9,382 nucleotides of DNA from Candidatus Cloacimonadota bacterium (GTDB taxonomy: Bacteria > Cloacimonadota > Cloacimonadia > Cloacimonadales > Cloacimonadaceae). Positions within the stretch are counted from its first letter, which is position 1. Every line of letters begins with the position of its first letter. This document shows positions 6,944 through 9,382 of this stretch, in pieces. The notes beneath the pieces were generated by a model, which saw only the letters and a program-made list of their open reading frames with translations, was not told the DNA's origin and ran no database searches. The DNA lies in contig JALOBM010000076.1 in assembly GCA_023228285.1 (NCBI GenBank), positions 1 to 9,382 of the forward strand. The letters are read 5' to 3'. The translations under genes and the position numbers were made by a program.

Positions 6944-7561
6944 ATGAATATTTGCACCACCAATTTTGAGCATGAATTATCTACCATTCTATTGAATGAG
7001 TCGATGACAGAAAGTGGTGTAATTAGTACGATAAATAGGCATCGCAAATTAAAACACCTTATCCCAGTGAAGCCAAATAATGCTGTTAGCGTAGCTGCCA
7101 AAATCCAGGCGAATCAAATGGCCTCAACTAAACAGTTTGGCCACAATTTAAAAGGTGTCAAATATCCAAAACTAACAGATAGAATGAAAGCGTCCGGATA
7201 CAATTGCTATAAATTCGGCGAAGTACTATACTCAGGAACTGATGATTCAGAAGCACCAGTTAGAGCGTGGCTAAATTCGCCACCACATCGAGAAGCAATT
7301 TTACACCCAGACGTCAGAGAAATTGGTACATCGGTACAATATTCTGATGATGGTCGCCCATATGTTTGTGCAGTCGTATGCATCCCAAACAAACAAAACC
7401 AAAATGATTTGGCTGATATTGGAGAAAAAGCTTGGGATATAGCCAAGAAATATGGGAAAATGGCTGCAAAGAAGTTTCTGGTTAATATGGCTCAATCGGA
7501 CGGGTTAAGAGATATAGCCAATTCACCAATAATACAAAAAATAGTAGCCAAATTAAGATAG
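6944..7561 (+). CDS. CAP (SCP/PR-1) superfamily domain protein
   Basis: This is the only plus-strand gene in the window. Residues 25-150 fit the CAP fold seen in CysRich secretory/antigen 5/PR-1 proteins and their bacterial relatives: an opening helix with INRHR, an AAKIQANQMA helix, FGHN (His67), LTDR, FGEVL (Glu93), WLNSPPHREAIL (His115) and a YVCAVVCIP strand. His67, Glu93 and His115 occupy the usual CAP cavity positions. Residues 155-205 form a Lys-rich, probably helical tail outside the domain. There is no signal peptide, unlike most bacterial CAP proteins, which are secreted. It may act inside the cell or in the virion, or leave by lysis. The biochemical role of bacterial CAP domains is mostly unsettled. 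The start is the first ATG after an in-frame TAA; it lacks a good Shine-Dalgarno, and Met21 (7004) is the alternative. Its TAG directly abuts the stop of the DHH gene. Confidence 0.87.
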   Translation: MNICTTNFEHELSTILLNESMTESGVISTINRHRKLKHLIPVKPNNAVSVAAKIQANQMASTKQFGHNLKGVKYPKLTDRMKASGYNCYKFGEVLYSGTDDSEAPVRAWLNSPPHREAILHPDVREIGTSVQYSDDGRPYVCAVVCIPNKQNQNDLADIGEKAWDIAKKYGKMAAKKFLVNMAQSDGLRDIANSPIIQKIVAKLR

Positions 7562-8404
7562 TTAAACAGCGAATGGTAGCTTTTCACATACAAATCCAGC
7601 TGCACCTTTATGACCACCGCCGCCAAACAATTTTGCAATCTCAGATACGTCTACTGTCTCTGAATATAGGCTAACAGTATATTGTTTTCCATCCGATATA
7701 AAAGCTATACATACAGGATATTTTTTCGACTTACTTCCAAAAGCTTGAGATCCGAATCTATAAACATTCAAAGCATAAGCTTTTTGACCACCTATTGTGG
7801 TTTCGAATCCAAATGCTCTTCTCATCTCTTGGCAGTAATTGTCGCGATATTTAATTACTGCTTTTCCTTCCTCAACAATCTTCTGCCAAAGGCTTTCTTC
7901 TTCGAAAAGTAATTTCCAAACTCCACCAGTTGGAGATTGATCAAATAGCTTGAGACCCTCATAGAACGGAAGGCATTCATCTGTATGTTCCATTCTCCAA
8001 GAATCATAATCGCCAAGTAAAGTGAGCCAGTGTGGTATTTGTTTGCGCGGAAAAACAAATTGCCATGTCAACTCAGCACCACATAGGCCCTTTTCTGTAA
8101 AGTCTCGTTTTCCAGCAACATTATACCCATAAGCTTCTGCTGTCTTGTGGTGATCACACCATATAGCTCCCATCTTAGTCTTCGCCAAGACAGTCTTCAT
8201 AATATCTGGTTTAAACGAAAAATCGACGATAACAACTGTATCATGTGGATCGATTTGATTTATTGGAACAGGAGTTTTGTAATCCATCTCAACTGTTCTA
8301 AAATCGTCATATTCATCCTGTGGCTTATGCGAAACATCATACCAGCTTTTGATGATTGCGGCAGCACACCGCCCGTCTGCGTCATTATGGTGGAAAACAA
8401 TCAT
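7562..8404 (-). CDS. DHH/DHHA1-family phosphoesterase (280 aa)
   Basis: All core motifs are visible: FHHNDADGRCAAA (4-16), VVIVDFS with Asp61, CDHHK (83-87, the family DHH triad), LLGDYDSW (129-136) and the C-terminal GGGGHKGAAGF (261-271), which is the substrate-binding glycine loop of the DHHA1 domain. Enzymes of this family use Mn2+ or similar ions to cleave phosphodiester or phosphomonoester bonds in nanoRNA, pAp or cyclic dinucleotides; which substrate applies cannot be told here. The start at 8404 is chosen because motif I then begins at the N-terminus, as usual for the family, and GAGG lies 5 nt upstream. A start at 8515 would add 37 unrelated residues and overlap the upstream gene by about 100 bp. 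It lies 7 nt after the preceding gene and is probably co-transcribed with it. In a phage it could recycle short RNA or DNA fragments or degrade a signalling nucleotide. Confidence 0.93.
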   Translation of the reverse strand: MIVFHHNDADGRCAAAIIKSWYDVSHKPQDEYDDFRTVEMDYKTPVPINQIDPHDTVVIVDFSFKPDIMKTVLAKTKMGAIWCDHHKTAEAYGYNVAGKRDFTEKGLCGAELTWQFVFPRKQIPHWLTLLGDYDSWRMEHTDECLPFYEGLKLFDQSPTGGVWKLLFEEESLWQKIVEEGKAVIKYRDNYCQEMRRAFGFETTIGGQKAYALNVYRFGSQAFGSKSKKYPVCIAFISDGKQYTVSLYSETVDVSEIAKLFGGGGHKGAAGFVCEKLPFAV

Positions 8405-8409
8405 TTTTA

Positions 8410-8413
8410 CCTC
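8410..8413 (-). promoter_or_regulatory. Shine-Dalgarno deciding the DHH gene start
   Basis: The minus strand reads TGAGGTAAAAATG: GAGG overlaps the TGA stop of the upstream gene and stands 5 nt before the ATG at 8404. This supports the shorter start and suggests reinitiation or coupling. Confidence 0.7.
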
Positions 8414-8786
8414 AATATGATGACCATGTATCACAAGCGTCAATGAATTTTGACATTTCTTCTGACGTTGCGTGTTTATCACAAAGTAATTTATGTATAA
8501 AACGACCAGGCTCATTTTTCGTTGATCCGATCATCGTAGCCTGCTCATTACATTCTTCAACTTGGCATTTGTCCTTCGGCCATTCGTGTGTTATTTTGTC
8601 GAATTGGATGCCCTGTATTAGGTATTCTCTCCAATGTTCTCTTGCTTCTTCTGGCGTAGCGTGTCCAGGACAATCTTCAGCACACAGCCCGACTGGCCAT
8701 ATTTGATCGTCATTGCGGCATGTATAATGATATAGGCCGCAAGGTTTCTTATCTCTTATGATCTCTCGTGGCTGATAATAGTTCAT
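8412..8786 (-). CDS. Small protein with two Cys/His clusters, putative zinc-binding (124 aa)
   Basis: I do not recognise a named family. The first cluster is C16-X6-C23, C35-X3-C39-PGH42, followed by a helix-like ATPEEAREHWREYL. The second is C74-X4-C79...C102-X2-H105, within a GRFIHKLLCDKHAT context that resembles short zinc-finger segments of other phage proteins, in which a CxxxC pair, a short beta hairpin and CDKH form one site. The two clusters probably each bind one zinc ion. The ATG at 8786 has GGAG 5 nt upstream; a GTG at 8792 is also in frame but has no room for a ribosome-binding site. It sits 2 nt after the helicase stop and 7 nt before the DHH start, so it is co-expressed with nucleic-acid enzymes and may bind nucleic acid or a partner protein. 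That role is inference. Confidence 0.82.
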   Translation of the reverse strand: MNYYQPREIIRDKKPCGLYHYTCRNDDQIWPVGLCAEDCPGHATPEEAREHWREYLIQGIQFDKITHEWPKDKCQVEECNEQATMIGSTKNEPGRFIHKLLCDKHATSEEMSKFIDACDTWSSY

Positions 8787-8788
8787 AA

Positions 8789-9382
8789 TCACTCCAAACT
8801 AATTTGCCGCTCGATCTGAACCGTTTCTATCTTCGGACATTTTGGCTTCTTAATGCTCTTATAGATCAATTCATTCATCTCACCATATTTGACGGCATCT
8901 TTGAACCAAGTAGGTATCATTGATCCAGCATCACTCATAAAGCTATTAAAAACTTCGTCTAACACATATGTATGCGCCCAGTCGTTTTCACTTCTTATAG
9001 ATCTACCGGCAGATTGAATAAGCTTTAGAGCAGTGAGCCATAAATAATACCTGCGATCTATTTCTAATCGTCGTGCTAACTGCTTATTTTCGATAAAATT
9101 AGGCCACGGAACCTTGCAAATTATTTGCACACGACTTAAATCGCCGTAAAGATCTAAACCTTCGTGCATTGCTGGCGCAACTATGATTGTGTTTTCACTC
9201 TCGCTATGCTTTTCAAGCATTTGCTCTTTAGTAGCAAAATTCCGCTGATATAGAAATCTACAACTATGTCTCGATTTCGTCATCAACAGATTAGCAATTG
9301 AAAAATTATGCGTATGGATAATGCCACGATCGTGTTGGTATTTATCTAATATCTCGTCGGTTCTTTGAACCAATTTGCCAGA
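8789..9382 (-). CDS. DinG/XPD-like superfamily 2 DNA helicase, C-terminal part only
   Basis: The frame is open to the right edge, so the N-terminal part (motifs I to III, and any iron-sulfur domain) lies outside. The visible 197 residues form the end of RecA-like domain 2: RGIIHTHNFSIANLL (19-33, motif IV region), VAPAMHEGLDLYGDLSR (68-84, motif V) and QSAGRSIRSENDW (123-135, motif VI with the arginine finger), then YVLDEVFNSF, which is typical of XPD/DinG/Rad3-type 5'-3' helicases. KVPWPN (90-95) is the P-(F/W)-P strand found after motif V in this group. An internal TTG (9373) exists, but the frame continues upstream, so it is not taken as the start. The protein would unwind DNA or DNA/RNA hybrids during replication, recombination or transcription. 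It is the first visible member of a three-gene run with 2-bp and 7-bp gaps. Confidence 0.9.
   Translation of the reverse strand, partial: SGKLVQRTDEILDKYQHDRGIIHTHNFSIANLLMTKSRHSCRFLYQRNFATKEQMLEKHSESENTIIVAPAMHEGLDLYGDLSRVQIICKVPWPNFIENKQLARRLEIDRRYYLWLTALKLIQSAGRSIRSENDWAHTYVLDEVFNSFMSDAGSMIPTWFKDAVKYGEMNELIYKSIKKPKCPKIETVQIERQISLE
8792..8795 (-). promoter_or_regulatory. Shine-Dalgarno of the Cys/His-rich small gene
   Basis: The minus strand reads GGAG, spacer TGATT, ATG. The TGA in the spacer is the stop codon of the helicase gene, which suggests translational coupling and favours ATG 8786 over GTG 8792. Confidence 0.65.

Noticed and set aside
6832..7101. Minus-strand 89-codon ORF with hydrophobic stretches, opposite the CAP start
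   Set aside because: It overlaps the intergenic region, the zinc-finger gene and the well-supported CAP coding region, and has no family features.
8405..8515. Longer DHH protein starting at 8515
   Set aside because: The added 37 residues precede a motif that is normally N-terminal, would overlap the 124-aa gene by about 100 bp, and ignore the GAGG site 5 nt before the ATG at 8404.
8787..8792. GTG start at 8792 for the Cys/His-rich protein
   Set aside because: GGAG would be touching or overlapping the start codon. The ATG at 8786 has proper 5-nt spacing.

Overview
The window looks like part of a large double-stranded DNA bacteriophage (or an integrated prophage) of an unidentified bacterial host. 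The evidence is tightly packed genes with gaps of 0 to 83 bp, Shine-Dalgarno sequences before several starts (including one TTG start), a DinG/XPD-type helicase, a DHH phosphoesterase, a lone DksA-type zinc finger, and two very large modular proteins with collagen-like triplets and low-complexity stalks of the kind found in tail fibres and other virion appendages. No capsid, terminase or polymerase gene lies inside the window, so 'phage' is inferred from context. I see no tRNA, rRNA, insertion sequence or CRISPR array.

Right part (7562-9382, minus strand): a compact gene run. It reads from the C-terminal part of a superfamily 2 helicase (cut by the window edge), to a 124-residue protein with two Cys/His clusters, to a 280-residue DHH/DHHA1 phosphoesterase. 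Genes are separated by 2 and 7 bp, and each Shine-Dalgarno sequence overlaps or touches the previous stop, so translational coupling is likely. This looks like a nucleic-acid metabolism cluster.

Middle (6642-7561): a plus-strand gene for a 205-residue CAP-superfamily protein sits alone between minus-strand genes. Its stop directly abuts the stop of the DHH gene. Its start faces a divergent 83-bp gap that holds two copies of a 12-bp direct repeat, the best place for promoters here. On the other side of the gap begins a minus-strand run: a 72-residue protein carrying a DksA/TraR-type C4 zinc finger, 5 bp, then the first giant protein (858 aa), 26 bp, then the second giant protein (at least 1344 aa, continuing beyond the left edge).

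Left part (1-6636, minus strand): the two giant genes are tandem paralogues. They share about 600 N-terminal residues: a strongly conserved first 135 residues, two collagen-like stretches and a conserved Cys-rich centre ending in CCLGY. They then diverge completely. The 858-aa copy has a Ser-Pro-Leu stalk and one Cys-rich C-terminal domain. The longer copy has a 181-residue Thr-Pro mucin-like stalk followed by at least four related modules of about 105-112 residues, threaded on further Thr-Pro linkers, with perfect 15-bp repeats running off the edge. The second gene starts with TTG and has no stop in the window, so a simple ATG-to-stop search misses it. This pair of 'same anchor, different stalk and tip' proteins is the most unusual content of the window.
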